From contig JBQTIQ010000015.1 of assembly GCA_052387955.1 (NCBI GenBank), forward strand, positions 1-64,000: DNA of 64,000 bases, given 5' to 3'. Each line of letters begins with the position of its first letter. The stretch's first letter is position 1. Below the pieces are notes generated by a model, which did not search any database, was not told where the DNA came from, and was given only the letters and a program-made list of their open reading frames with translations. Below, one piece after another: positions 56,770 to 64,000 of the stretch. The stretch comes from JBQTIQ01 sp052387955 (GTDB lineage Bacteria > Actinomycetota > Acidimicrobiia > Acidimicrobiales > JACDCH01). The translations under genes and the position numbers were made by a program.

Positions 56770-57645
56770 CTAGACCGGGACGGGGTTCTCGACCAGGACC
56801 AGGTAGTCGCGCTCGTCGTAGAAGTTGCCAGCGATGTTGCCCTTCTCCCGGACCACATCGAGCCCGGCCCGCCTCGCCAGCGTCCGCACCGACTCGGGGG
56901 TGGTGAAATAGAAGCCCTCCACCCGATAGACCTCCTGGGCGGCGAAGCGCTCCCAGCCGGCGTCGGAGGTGAGGTTGGCGGTGTGGACGAAGGCCCGGCC
57001 CCCCGGGCGCAGCATCCGGGCGAACTCGCTGAAGTAGCGCCACTGCACGTGGAGGTCGAGGTGCACGAAGACGTCGAAGGAGTAGAGGAAGTCGAACGAC
57101 CCCGCCAGCTCATCGGGTAGTCGCGGCCCGTCGAGCAGGTGCCAGCGGGAGTGGGGGACGTGCAGGAGCTCACGTCGCGCCCGCTCGAGCATGCGGGGGG
57201 AGATGTCGAAGCCATGGAACTCGCCCACCGCCGGCGCCACCAGGCTCGCCACCCGGGCTCCGCCGGTCCCGATCTCGCCGACCACCGAGGTGGGGCCGAC
57301 TTCGGGCGAGATCCACTCGTCGACGACGGCCTTCACGTCGGCGGGCCGGCCCCACTCGTCGCCCAGGTGGGTCAGGGTCTCGGGGTCCTCGTCGGGCCGG
57401 CCCTCGTAGGCGAGGTGCTGGCGCCGGAACTCGGGGTCACCCCAGCGGCCGGCGTACCAGTCCCAGATGTGGCGGTTGTAGGCGACGTTGTCGGTCGCGG
57501 CCGGGACGGCCGGTGTGTCCAGGCGGTGGCGGGTGGCGGCGTACCAGCCCCGTACCCGCTGCTGCAGGGGCGCGGGCAGCGCCCTCACTAGGCGGCGGGC
57601 GGCGGTGCGTCCGGAATCGGCGATCGGGCTCACAAGGCCTGACAC
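56770..57645 (-). CDS. SAM-dependent methyltransferase
   Basis: The 291-residue protein has a class I core: SVVGEIGTGGARVASLV (motif I), FHGFDISPRMLERAR, FDFLYSFDVFVHLDL and GGRAFVHTANLTSD. It begins with an amphipathic, arginine-rich stretch. The start is unsure: GTG 57643-57645 is used, but GTG 57699 and GTG 57631 are possible. A role in glycan O-methylation is inferred from its place. Confidence 0.8.
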   Translation of the reverse strand: MSGLVSPIADSGRTAARRLVRALPAPLQQRVRGWYAATRHRLDTPAVPAATDNVAYNRHIWDWYAGRWGDPEFRRQHLAYEGRPDEDPETLTHLGDEWGRPADVKAVVDEWISPEVGPTSVVGEIGTGGARVASLVAPAVGEFHGFDISPRMLERARRELLHVPHSRWHLLDGPRLPDELAGSFDFLYSFDVFVHLDLHVQWRYFSEFARMLRPGGRAFVHTANLTSDAGWERFAAQEVYRVEGFYFTTPESVRTLARRAGLDVVREKGNIAGNFYDERDYLVLVENPVPV

Positions 57646-57889
57646 GCTAACGGCGCCGCGCCACGGGTTCTCCCGGGTGACGTTGCGGCCCGGCGGCACC
57701 TTCGGCTCTCGCCCGGGTGCCCTCGCGACCGGGGAGAGGGCGGGCTTCGCCCGGGCGTCGGAGGGTTGGGTGCCGCCCGGGGGCTTGGTAGGTGGGAGGG
57801 GGAGTGCTCGTCCGGGTGCCGGGGGCTGGGCTGGAGGTGCCGGCGGCCTTGGGCGGCTGCCGGCGCCGGCAGTACCGTCCGGGGCAGCG

Positions 57890-58831
57890 ATGGCCCGTCA
57901 CGACACGACCACCGACGCTCTCGACCGTGCCGAGCAGGAGTGGTGGGCGGCTCATGGTGCCCTCGAGGAGCGCTTCTGCTGGGTGCAGACCCCCACGGTC
58001 CGACGGCTGCTGCGGCGCCGCTACCTGGCCGAGGTCGCCGCCGCCGTCCCCCCGGGGGGCTCGGTCCTCGAGATCGGTTGCGGCACCGGCTGGCTGGGGC
58101 GCGAACTGGCCGCGCTCGGCGCCGGCGCCGTGGCTGGCATCGACTTCTCCGCCGAACAGGTCGACCGGGCCCGGGTGGCGACGCTGGAGGCCGGGCTCGC
58201 CGACAAGGTCCGCGTCGACGTGGCCCGGCCCGTCGACCTCCTCGACGATGGCCGCCGCTTCGACGTCGTCGTGGTCCACGCCATGCTCCATCACCTGTCG
58301 GTGGCCGAGATCGGCGACACCCTGGAGGCGGTCGCCGGCCTGCTCGTGCCCGGTGGCCGGCTGGCGGTGTTCGAGCCGTCGATGGTCCCTACCGACGGGC
58401 CCGGCGCCACCGCGCCGCCGGCGCTGAAGGCCCTGCGCCGGCTGGAGCGCCTGCCGATGTCGCTGCACCGGCGCCGGCTGCGCCCCGTCGGCGCCGCCGA
58501 AGCGGCAGCCCGCTACGAGCTGAGCACCCGTCACGTCGGCAACGGGCCCTTCGGCCCTGCCCCCAAGGAAGCACCGTTCGTCCCGGGTGAGCTGCCGGTG
58601 CTGCTGGGAGAGCGCTTCCGGGTCGACTCGTGCGCGCCTCGATTGGCCCTGGCCCACCTGGTCGCCCAGGAGGCGTTGCTGGCGGGACTGTCCCAGCCCC
58701 GGTTGTGGACGGCGGCGACGCCGCTGCTGGCGGCCGTGGCCCGAGGTCTCGACCAGCGGGTCATGGCTCGGCCACCGGCCGGCGTGTGGGTCTTCGAGCT
58801 CTACCTCTGCACCCGACTGGCCGACGCGTGA
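57890..58831 (+). CDS. SAM-dependent methyltransferase
   Basis: The 313-residue protein has SVLEIGCGTGWLGRELAALG (motif I), VAGIDFSAEQVDRAR, FDVVVVHAMLHHLSVAEI and GGRLAVFEPSMVPTD. The C-terminal 110 residues are helical. ATG 57890 starts at the domain; the longer frame upstream is low complexity. The stop overlaps glf (GTGA), so both are probably in one unit with it. Confidence 0.83.
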   Translation: MARHDTTTDALDRAEQEWWAAHGALEERFCWVQTPTVRRLLRRRYLAEVAAAVPPGGSVLEIGCGTGWLGRELAALGAGAVAGIDFSAEQVDRARVATLEAGLADKVRVDVARPVDLLDDGRRFDVVVVHAMLHHLSVAEIGDTLEAVAGLLVPGGRLAVFEPSMVPTDGPGATAPPALKALRRLERLPMSLHRRRLRPVGAAEAAARYELSTRHVGNGPFGPAPKEAPFVPGELPVLLGERFRVDSCAPRLALAHLVAQEALLAGLSQPRLWTAATPLLAAVARGLDQRVMARPPAGVWVFELYLCTRLADA

Positions 58832-59919
58832 GGGCGCGGGCCGACTACGTCGTCGTCGGGGCCGGCCTCACCGGCGGCGTCATCGCCCGCTCGCTCGTCG
58901 ACGCCGGCCGCGACGTGGTCGTCGTCGACCGACGTACCCACGTGGGCGGCAACGTGCACGACCACCTGCACCCGAGCGGCATCCGGGTCCATACCTATGG
59001 CCCTCACTACTTCCGCACCAACAGCGCCCGGGTGTGGTCGTTCGTGAACCGCTTCGCCGAGTTCTACCGCTACGAGGCCGTCCTCGCCTCGTGGGTCGAC
59101 GGCCGCTTCGAGCGCTGGCCGGTGGCCGCCGACTACGTGCGCCGGGCCGCCGGGGACGACTGGGCGCCCGCCTTCTCCGGGCGGCCCACCAACTTCGAGG
59201 AAGCGTGCCTGGCGATGATGCCCGAGGTCGTCTACCGCAAGTTCGTCAAGGGCTACACCGAAAAGCAGTGGGGCGTGCCGGCCGCGTCGCTGTCGGCGGG
59301 GCTGGCCGGGCGGTTCGAGGTCCGCCACGGCGACGATGCCCGTCTGAAGCGCCACCGTCACCAGGGCATCCCCGTCGGCGGCTACGCCGGGATGATGGGC
59401 CGGCTGCTGGAAGGTATCCCGGTGGAGCTGGGCTGTGACTACCTCCGCCACCGCGACGACCTCCAGGCCCGGCGCACGCTCGTGTTCACCGGGCCGGTCG
59501 ACGAGCTCTTCGGCTTCGACGCCGGCCGGCTCCGCTACCGCGGCCAGCGGCGCCGGCACACCTATTACGCCGACGCCGAAATCTGCCAGCCCTACGGCCA
59601 GGTCAACAACCCGGACCCGGCCAACGGCGACCACGTCCGCACGCTGGAGTGGAAGCACATGCTCAGCGCGCAGGAGCGGTCGGCGGCGACGGGCACGGTG
59701 GTCACCGTCGAGGTGCCGATCACGCCCGAGGACCCGAACGCCTACGAGTACCCCTTCCCCGACGACGAGAACCGCCGGCTCTACGAGCGCTACCGGTCCC
59801 GGGCCCGCAAGGTGCCCGACCTGTTGGTGTGCGGAAGGTTGGGCGAGTACCGCTACTACGACATGGACCAGACCGTGGCCCGTGCCCTGCTGCTGGCCAA
59901 CCGGTTGCTGGCGGCATGA
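58828..59919 (+). CDS. glf: UDP-galactopyranose mutase
   Basis: The 363-residue flavoprotein has the FAD motif VVVGAGLTGGVIARSLVDAG, HVGGNVHDHLHPSGIRVHTYGPHYFRTN, FVKGYTEKQWG and the late GRLGEYRYYDMDQTVARAL, the UGM signatures. It converts UDP-Galp to UDP-Galf, the precursor of galactofuran. GTG 58828 overlaps the methyltransferase stop. Its presence implies Galf in the surface glycan. Confidence 0.95.
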   Translation: MRARADYVVVGAGLTGGVIARSLVDAGRDVVVVDRRTHVGGNVHDHLHPSGIRVHTYGPHYFRTNSARVWSFVNRFAEFYRYEAVLASWVDGRFERWPVAADYVRRAAGDDWAPAFSGRPTNFEEACLAMMPEVVYRKFVKGYTEKQWGVPAASLSAGLAGRFEVRHGDDARLKRHRHQGIPVGGYAGMMGRLLEGIPVELGCDYLRHRDDLQARRTLVFTGPVDELFGFDAGRLRYRGQRRRHTYYADAEICQPYGQVNNPDPANGDHVRTLEWKHMLSAQERSAATGTVVTVEVPITPEDPNAYEYPFPDDENRRLYERYRSRARKVPDLLVCGRLGEYRYYDMDQTVARALLLANRLLAA

Positions 59920-59927
59920 GCCGTTTT

Positions 59928-59985
59928 GCTCGGGGGCTACGCCCCCGGGCCCCATTGTCGCCCGGCTCGCTGGCGCTCACCGGGT
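59928..59985 (-). repeat. Repeat family A-like, copy 5
   Basis: On the minus strand it reads GAGCGCCAGCGAGCCGGGCG, then GACAATGGGGCC and GGGGGCGTAGCCCCC, the same order as copy 4 at 63069-63137. It fills most of the gap between glf and the next glycosyltransferase. Confidence 0.65.
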
Positions 59986-60025
59986 CGACCGGTCACCCGC
60001 GGGGGTCGCAAGCGATGGTGGACCA

Positions 60026-61300
60026 GTGACCGGCCCCGCCCCGCTCTCGGTCCTGCAGGTGAACCACGCCGACCGCTCCGGCGGCGGGGCCGCGGTGGCC
60101 GGGTCGCGCCTGCACCGCTCGCTGCTCGACGCCGGCGTCGACTCGTGGCTGTACGTGGGGTCCAAGGCTTCGTCGGCCGACCCGCGGACCACCGAGCTGC
60201 GCCAGTACCGCCGGGTCAAGGGCCCCGTGCGCCGGCTGGCCCACGCCGCCGGCCTCAACGAGCTCGAGGGCGTCACCGCCTACCGGATGGGGGCGACCGA
60301 GCACTACCGCCGGGCCGACGTCGTGCACTTCCACGCCCTGCAGGGCGGCTACTTCAGCTACCCGGCCCTGCCCGGGCTGACCCGGCACAAGCCGGCGGTC
60401 ATCACGCTGCACGACATGTGGCCCTTCACCGGGCACTGCAGCTACAGCTTCGGTTGCCAACGGTGGCGCTCGGGCTGCGGCCGCTGCCCCTATCTCGACG
60501 TGTTCCCGGCCGTGCGCCGCGACGCCACCGGCTTCGAGTGGAAGCTCAAGGACAGGATCTGGGCCGCCAGCCAGGTGGTGGTGGTGAGCCCAACGGAGTG
60601 GCTGGCCGGCCTGGCCCGCCAGAGCATGCTGGGCCGCTTCGAGGTGCGGGTCATCCCCCACGGCCTCGACACCGACGTGTTCGTCCCCCGTGACCAGCAG
60701 GCCTGTCGCCAGGCCCTGGGCCTTCCCCTCGACGCCGTCGTCGTGCTGTTCACGGCGGCGTCGGTGGCCGACCGCCGCAAGGGTGCCGACCTCTTGCTCG
60801 AAGCGCTGGCGGTGGTCCCGCCGGCGGCCCGGGCACGGTGCGTGCTGCTGCTCATGGGCGACAACGGCCCCCAGATGGCGGCGCCGCTGCGGGCCGCCGG
60901 CTATCGCGTCCACGACGTGGGTTTCGTGGCCAGCGAGGCCCTGCAGGCCACCGTGTACTCGGCCGCCGACGTGTTCCTGTTCCCCACCCGGGCCGACAAC
61001 GCCCCCCTGGTCGTGCTGGAGAGCCTGGCCTGCGGGACGCCGGTGGTCACCTTCGCCGTCGGCGGTGTGCCCGAGATGGTCCACCCGGGCGAGACCGGGT
61101 CGCTGGCCCCTCCCGAGGACCCCGGCGCCCTCGGCGCCGAGCTGGTGGCCCTGATCGACGACGACGACCGGCGCCGGCGGATGCGGCCCCGCTGCCGCGC
61201 CCTGGTCGAGTCCGAGCACCCCGCCTCGTTGATGGCGTCCCGCCACCGGTCCCTCTACGAGGGCCTGGTCCAGGTGACCGACCGGATGGGGAAACGGTGA
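60026..61300 (+). CDS. Family 4 glycosyltransferase
   Basis: The 424-residue GT-B protein has LSVLQVNHADRSGGGAAVAGSRLH, AVITLHDMWPFTGHCSY, the CxxC-rich SGCGRCPYLDVFP segment typical of a GT4 subgroup, VIPHGLDTDVFVP, and the donor site NAPLVVLESLACGTPVVTFAVGGVPEMV (E-x7-E). GTG 60026 is used; its stop overlaps the next gene. Donor sugar unknown. Confidence 0.9.
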   Translation: MTGPAPLSVLQVNHADRSGGGAAVAGSRLHRSLLDAGVDSWLYVGSKASSADPRTTELRQYRRVKGPVRRLAHAAGLNELEGVTAYRMGATEHYRRADVVHFHALQGGYFSYPALPGLTRHKPAVITLHDMWPFTGHCSYSFGCQRWRSGCGRCPYLDVFPAVRRDATGFEWKLKDRIWAASQVVVVSPTEWLAGLARQSMLGRFEVRVIPHGLDTDVFVPRDQQACRQALGLPLDAVVVLFTAASVADRRKGADLLLEALAVVPPAARARCVLLLMGDNGPQMAAPLRAAGYRVHDVGFVASEALQATVYSAADVFLFPTRADNAPLVVLESLACGTPVVTFAVGGVPEMVHPGETGSLAPPEDPGALGAELVALIDDDDRRRRMRPRCRALVESEHPASLMASRHRSLYEGLVQVTDRMGKR

Positions 61301-62172
61301 CGGTGACGCCCCCCGGACGGGTCCTGGTCGTCACGCCGGTGTACGGCCAGCACGATTACACCCATGCGCTGGTGCGCGACCTGCAGCGGGAGTCGGCGTA
61401 CACCGACGTGGTCGTGGTCGACAACCGGGGCGACTACCCGGCGATCGGCGACGAGGCCGTCTTGCGGCCGGGGTCGAACCTGGGCTGGGCCGGGGGCACC
61501 AACCACGGCACCGTCGAGGCCCGCCGGCCCGATCACGTCGGCTTCGCCTGGCTCAACAACGACACCCGGCTGTCGGCCGGGTTCATCGCCGGCCTGGTGC
61601 GGTGCTGGGAGGAGACCGGCGCCGGCCTCGTCGGGCCCCGCTACGACTGCTACTGGCAGCACCAGCGGCCGCGCCGGCCGGGGCCGGTGGGCGACTACCG
61701 GCCCACACCCCTGCACCTGCGGGCGCCGTTCCTCGACGGGACCGCCATGTTCGTGCCCGCCGCCACCGTCGACGCCCTCGGCGTCCTCGACGCCGACACC
61801 TTCGCTCCCCTGGGGTGGGGGGCCGAGCTCGACTACGGCCTGCGGGTGCGGGCCGCCGGCCTCGACGTGGCCGTCACCGCGCTGGCCTATCTCCATCACG
61901 AACGGGCCGTGACCGCCCGGGTGGTGCTGCCCGGGGGCTGGGAGGAGTACACCGACACTGCCTACCCGGTGGCCCGGGCCGGCCTGGAAGCCAAGTGGGG
62001 GAGCGACTGGGAGGCCCAGGCCGGGGTCGACGTGGCCAGCGCCCAGAGCCGGCCGATCCCTCGGGGAGCTCGTTTCCGCCCCGGTCTGCGGCTGCGCGGC
62101 CGCCGGCGGCGCCCCGCCGCCGGCGCCGGCGGCGAGCTCCTTCGTTGGGGTGCGAAAGCACCGCGAAAGTAA
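61297..62172 (+). CDS. Family 2 glycosyltransferase
   Basis: The 291-residue protein has RVLVVTPVYGQHDYTHALVRDL, VVVVDNRGDYPAIG, GSNLGWAGGTNHGTVEARRPDHVGFAWLNNDTRLS (NDT in place of DxD) and WGAELDYGLRVRAAGLDVAVT. It is the rhamnosyltransferase-like GT2 group. The C-terminus is very basic. GTG 61297 overlaps the previous stop. Confidence 0.87.
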   Translation: MTVTPPGRVLVVTPVYGQHDYTHALVRDLQRESAYTDVVVVDNRGDYPAIGDEAVLRPGSNLGWAGGTNHGTVEARRPDHVGFAWLNNDTRLSAGFIAGLVRCWEETGAGLVGPRYDCYWQHQRPRRPGPVGDYRPTPLHLRAPFLDGTAMFVPAATVDALGVLDADTFAPLGWGAELDYGLRVRAAGLDVAVTALAYLHHERAVTARVVLPGGWEEYTDTAYPVARAGLEAKWGSDWEAQAGVDVASAQSRPIPRGARFRPGLRLRGRRRRPAAGAGGELLRWGAKAPRK

Positions 62173-62182
62173 CGTTGCCGGC

Positions 62183-63046
62183 GTGACCTCCACGGGCGAA
62201 CTGCCGAGCACCCAGGTCGACGTACGGGAGTCCTACATCGAGCTGCTGAAGCGCTCGCTGCTGGCCACCGTCAACGGGCCGCTCGACCTGTGGTGGGCGC
62301 TGCCCGGTCACGACGGGTCGTTCCTGCGCAACCACCTCCAGCGCCACCTCCTCAAGCGGGGCCATTCGGTGCTCGCCTACCGGCTGAAGTACGACACCGA
62401 CGCCGACCCCGAGGGGAAGCGGTTCGCCTCCGACCTCCCGCCCGGGATCATGACGATGGTCGGGCGCAAACGGCTCGACAACGTCACCGATTGCATGGCC
62501 GACGTGATCCACAACGGCGTCCCCGGGGACGTCATCGAGACGGGCGTGTGGCGGGGCGGTACCACCATCCTGATGCGGGGTGTGCTCAAGGCCTACGGCG
62601 TGGCCGACCGCAAGGTGTACGTGGCCGACTCGTTCGCCGGCCTGCCCCCGCCCGACCCGGAGCGCTACCCCGCCGACGAGGGCCTGTTCTTCAACCGCTA
62701 CGAGGTGCTGGCCGTCGGGTTGGACGACGTGCGGGCCAACTTCGAGCGCTACGACCTGCTCGACGACCAGGTGGTGTTCCTGAAGGGCTGGTTCTCCGAG
62801 ACCCTGCCGACGGTGAAGCAGAACATCTGGTCGGTGCTGCGCCTCGACGGCGACCTGTACGAGTCGACCATGGACGCGCTGACCAACCTGTACCCGAACC
62901 TGTCCCCCGGGGGTTGGATCATCGTCGACGACTACGAGATCGAGGCCTGCCGCAAGGCGGTGCACGACTACCGCGACGACAACGGCATCGACGAGGAGAT
63001 CGTCACGGTCGACTGGACCGGGGTCTGCTGGAAGAAGCTGCGGTAG
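62183..63046 (+). CDS. TylF/MycF-family O-methyltransferase
   Basis: The 287-residue protein has RLDNVTDCMADVIHNGVPGDVIETGVWRGGTTILM, VYVADSFAGLPPPD and LRLDGDLYESTMDALTNLYPNLSPGGWIIVDDY with the metal-binding acidic residues of macrocin O-methyltransferases. It methylates a sugar hydroxyl, probably of the glycan. GTG 62183 (VTSTGEL) is preferred to GTG 62150, which overlaps the previous gene. Confidence 0.88.
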   Translation: MTSTGELPSTQVDVRESYIELLKRSLLATVNGPLDLWWALPGHDGSFLRNHLQRHLLKRGHSVLAYRLKYDTDADPEGKRFASDLPPGIMTMVGRKRLDNVTDCMADVIHNGVPGDVIETGVWRGGTTILMRGVLKAYGVADRKVYVADSFAGLPPPDPERYPADEGLFFNRYEVLAVGLDDVRANFERYDLLDDQVVFLKGWFSETLPTVKQNIWSVLRLDGDLYESTMDALTNLYPNLSPGGWIIVDDYEIEACRKAVHDYRDDNGIDEEIVTVDWTGVCWKKLR

Positions 63047-63068
63047 ACGGCAAGGCCTCCGCGGCCTC

Positions 63069-63137
63069 TCTGGCTGGGGGGCTGCGCCCCCCCGGCCCCC
63101 ATCGCCGCCCGGCTCCCTGGCGGTCGCTCGGTCGGCA
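63069..63137 (-). repeat. Repeat family A-like, copy 4
   Basis: On the minus strand it contains GAGCGACCGCCAGGGAGCCG, then GGCGGCGATGGG and GGGGGGCGCAGCCCCCC. The GGCGGCGATGGG and GGCGCAGCCCC words are shared with copies 1 and 3. It is in the gap between the convergent TylF-like and last genes. Confidence 0.68.
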
Positions 63138-63192
63138 TCTGCTCGGTCCAGGAACTTGTCACAACGTCAAGCCTTCTCGGGACCGAGCAGAT

Positions 63193-64000
63193 CTACCGCC
63201 GGCGCAGCGCCTTGTGGAGCACCGGTCGGACCTTGACCCAGAGGCGCCACACCTTCGAGCGGCCTATCTCGTCCAGTTCGTGGCGGTACATGTCGAGCTC
63301 GAGCTGCTTGTGCACGACCTGGGCCCGCAGGTCGGCGAGCTCGGTCAGCTGGCCCCGGAGATCGATGATCTGGCGGTCCTTCTCCCGCAGGGCCTTGGCC
63401 TCGGGCAGGTCGGTCAGCGTGACCGCCCGGTCGGCGCCATCCGTGCTCCGCTCGTCGGGGTCGTCCTCCGGCCCGTCGCCTCGCCCGGACGCCTGGGGCG
63501 GCCTGTCCGGCGGGTTCGCCAGCGTCTCGGGTGTGGGACGGGCGATCACGATGAACTCGTAGGTGGTGGACTCCGGCATCGCCGCCACCGCCGCCTCCAC
63601 GCCCTCGGGCAGCGCCGCGCTCTCGTAGGGCTCGCCGTAGGGCACCGGCACGGTGAAGCGTTCGAGCTGTTCGACGGCATAGCCGGCAGCGGCGAACAGT
63701 TGCTGGACGCTGTGGACGGTGAAGAACCGCAGGTGCGTCCGGTCGAGGATGCCGATGTCGTTGTAGTCGAAGCGGCCCGTCATCAACGCCAGCCGCACGC
63801 TCCCGTGGGCGACGTTGGGCACCGACACCAGCACCCGGCCCCCGGGCCGCAACAGTGGCGTCAGCGTCTGCAGCACCGCCACCGGGTCACGCAGGTGCTC
63901 GAGCACGTCGGCGGCCACGATCGTGTCGAAGGTGTCGCCGTCGAGCTTGTCGCGCAGGTCGGTGACGTCGAGGTCGCACACGACGACCTTCTCGCACCAG
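63193..64000 (-). CDS. SAM-dependent methyltransferase, 5' end beyond the window
   Basis: The frame is open through the right edge, so the N-terminus with motif I is missing. Visible are KVVVCDLDVTDLRDKL (strand 2 acidic), FDTIVAADVLEHLRDPVAVLQTL, GGRVLVSVPNVAHGSVRLALMTGRF and HLRFFTVHSVQQLFAAAGY, the Methyltransf_23 pattern. The C-terminal 100 residues form a coiled coil (LREKDRQIIDLRGQLTEL). Such enzymes modify glycan chain ends. GTG 63979 is internal, not the start. Confidence 0.82.
   Translation of the reverse strand, partial: WCEKVVVCDLDVTDLRDKLDGDTFDTIVAADVLEHLRDPVAVLQTLTPLLRPGGRVLVSVPNVAHGSVRLALMTGRFDYNDIGILDRTHLRFFTVHSVQQLFAAAGYAVEQLERFTVPVPYGEPYESAALPEGVEAAVAAMPESTTYEFIVIARPTPETLANPPDRPPQASGRGDGPEDDPDERSTDGADRAVTLTDLPEAKALREKDRQIIDLRGQLTELADLRAQVVHKQLELDMYRHELDEIGRSKVWRLWVKVRPVLHKALRRR

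Overview
The window is GC-rich (about 70%) bacterial DNA, densely coded, with many GTG starts and 4-nt stop/start overlaps. An HspR-type dnaK operon, a group II truncated haemoglobin, a PaaX-family regulator, MMPL and EtfD-like membrane proteins and a UDP-galactopyranose mutase point to Actinomycetota. The mix (Box benzoyl-CoA epoxidation genes, purA-D-E-B-C-S-Q-L order, dispersed GC-rich palindromic repeats) would fit an Acidimicrobiia-like lineage, but that placement is inference.

Layout. 1-6.5 kb: the tail of an IS630-type transposase, a DUF899 protein, a frameshifted alpha/beta hydrolase with lost catalytic residues, a large AAA/TPR signalling ATPase with a cupin, and an autoregulated ArsR/SRPBCC pair. 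6.6-8.7 kb: truncated haemoglobin, FMN-binding split-barrel protein, pyrE-like phosphoribosyltransferase, cold-shock protein. 8.7-14.1 kb: boxB and boxC divergent from a PaaX-type regulator and a PlsC-type acyltransferase. 14.1-21.7 kb: repeats and a candidate small RNA, methyltransferases, an M6 metallopeptidase preceded by a stand-alone copy of its N-terminal domain, DUF427, an exported dienelactone hydrolase, and PAP2 phosphatase, a tiny ORF and a CDF transporter with overlapping ends. 21.7-22.8 kb: a partly decayed arsenic locus (aquaporin remnant, ArsI-like lyase, ArsR and operator). 23-30 kb: MMPL exporter, YibE/F protein, a 0.8-kb toxin-antitoxin mini-island bounded by a 23-bp copy of the tRNA-Gly 3' end, and an EtfD-like Fe-S membrane protein. 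30-33 kb: winged-helix regulator, phosphoglycerate mutase, DUF445 protein.

33.2-39.7 kb is the chaperone operon dnaK-grpE-dnaJ-hspR-clpB. 39.8-42.1 kb (minus) holds an unusual LMW phosphatase-RpiB fusion, in which both halves lack canonical catalytic residues, behind a sugar-nucleotide epimerase. 42.4-52.0 kb carries purine biosynthesis genes purA, purD, purE, purB, purC, purS, purQ and purL; purF, purM, purN, purK and purH are not in the window. 52.1-64 kb is a cell-surface glycan locus: GtrA flippase-like protein, five glycosyltransferases of the GT2/GT-A type, one GT4, four methyltransferases (one TylF-like, one cut by the right edge) and UDP-galactopyranose mutase, suggesting a galactofuranose-containing, methylated glycan.

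Three families of dispersed GC-rich repeats (called A, B and C here) lie mostly between genes. One family A copy sits in frame inside purL and adds about 20 residues to the protein, resembling the palindromic elements known to invade coding regions in Rickettsia. The best candidates for something undescribed are this in-frame element, the att-flanked toxin-antitoxin island, the phosphatase-RpiB pseudoenzyme fusion, and the M6 peptidase with its trans-acting N-domain partner.
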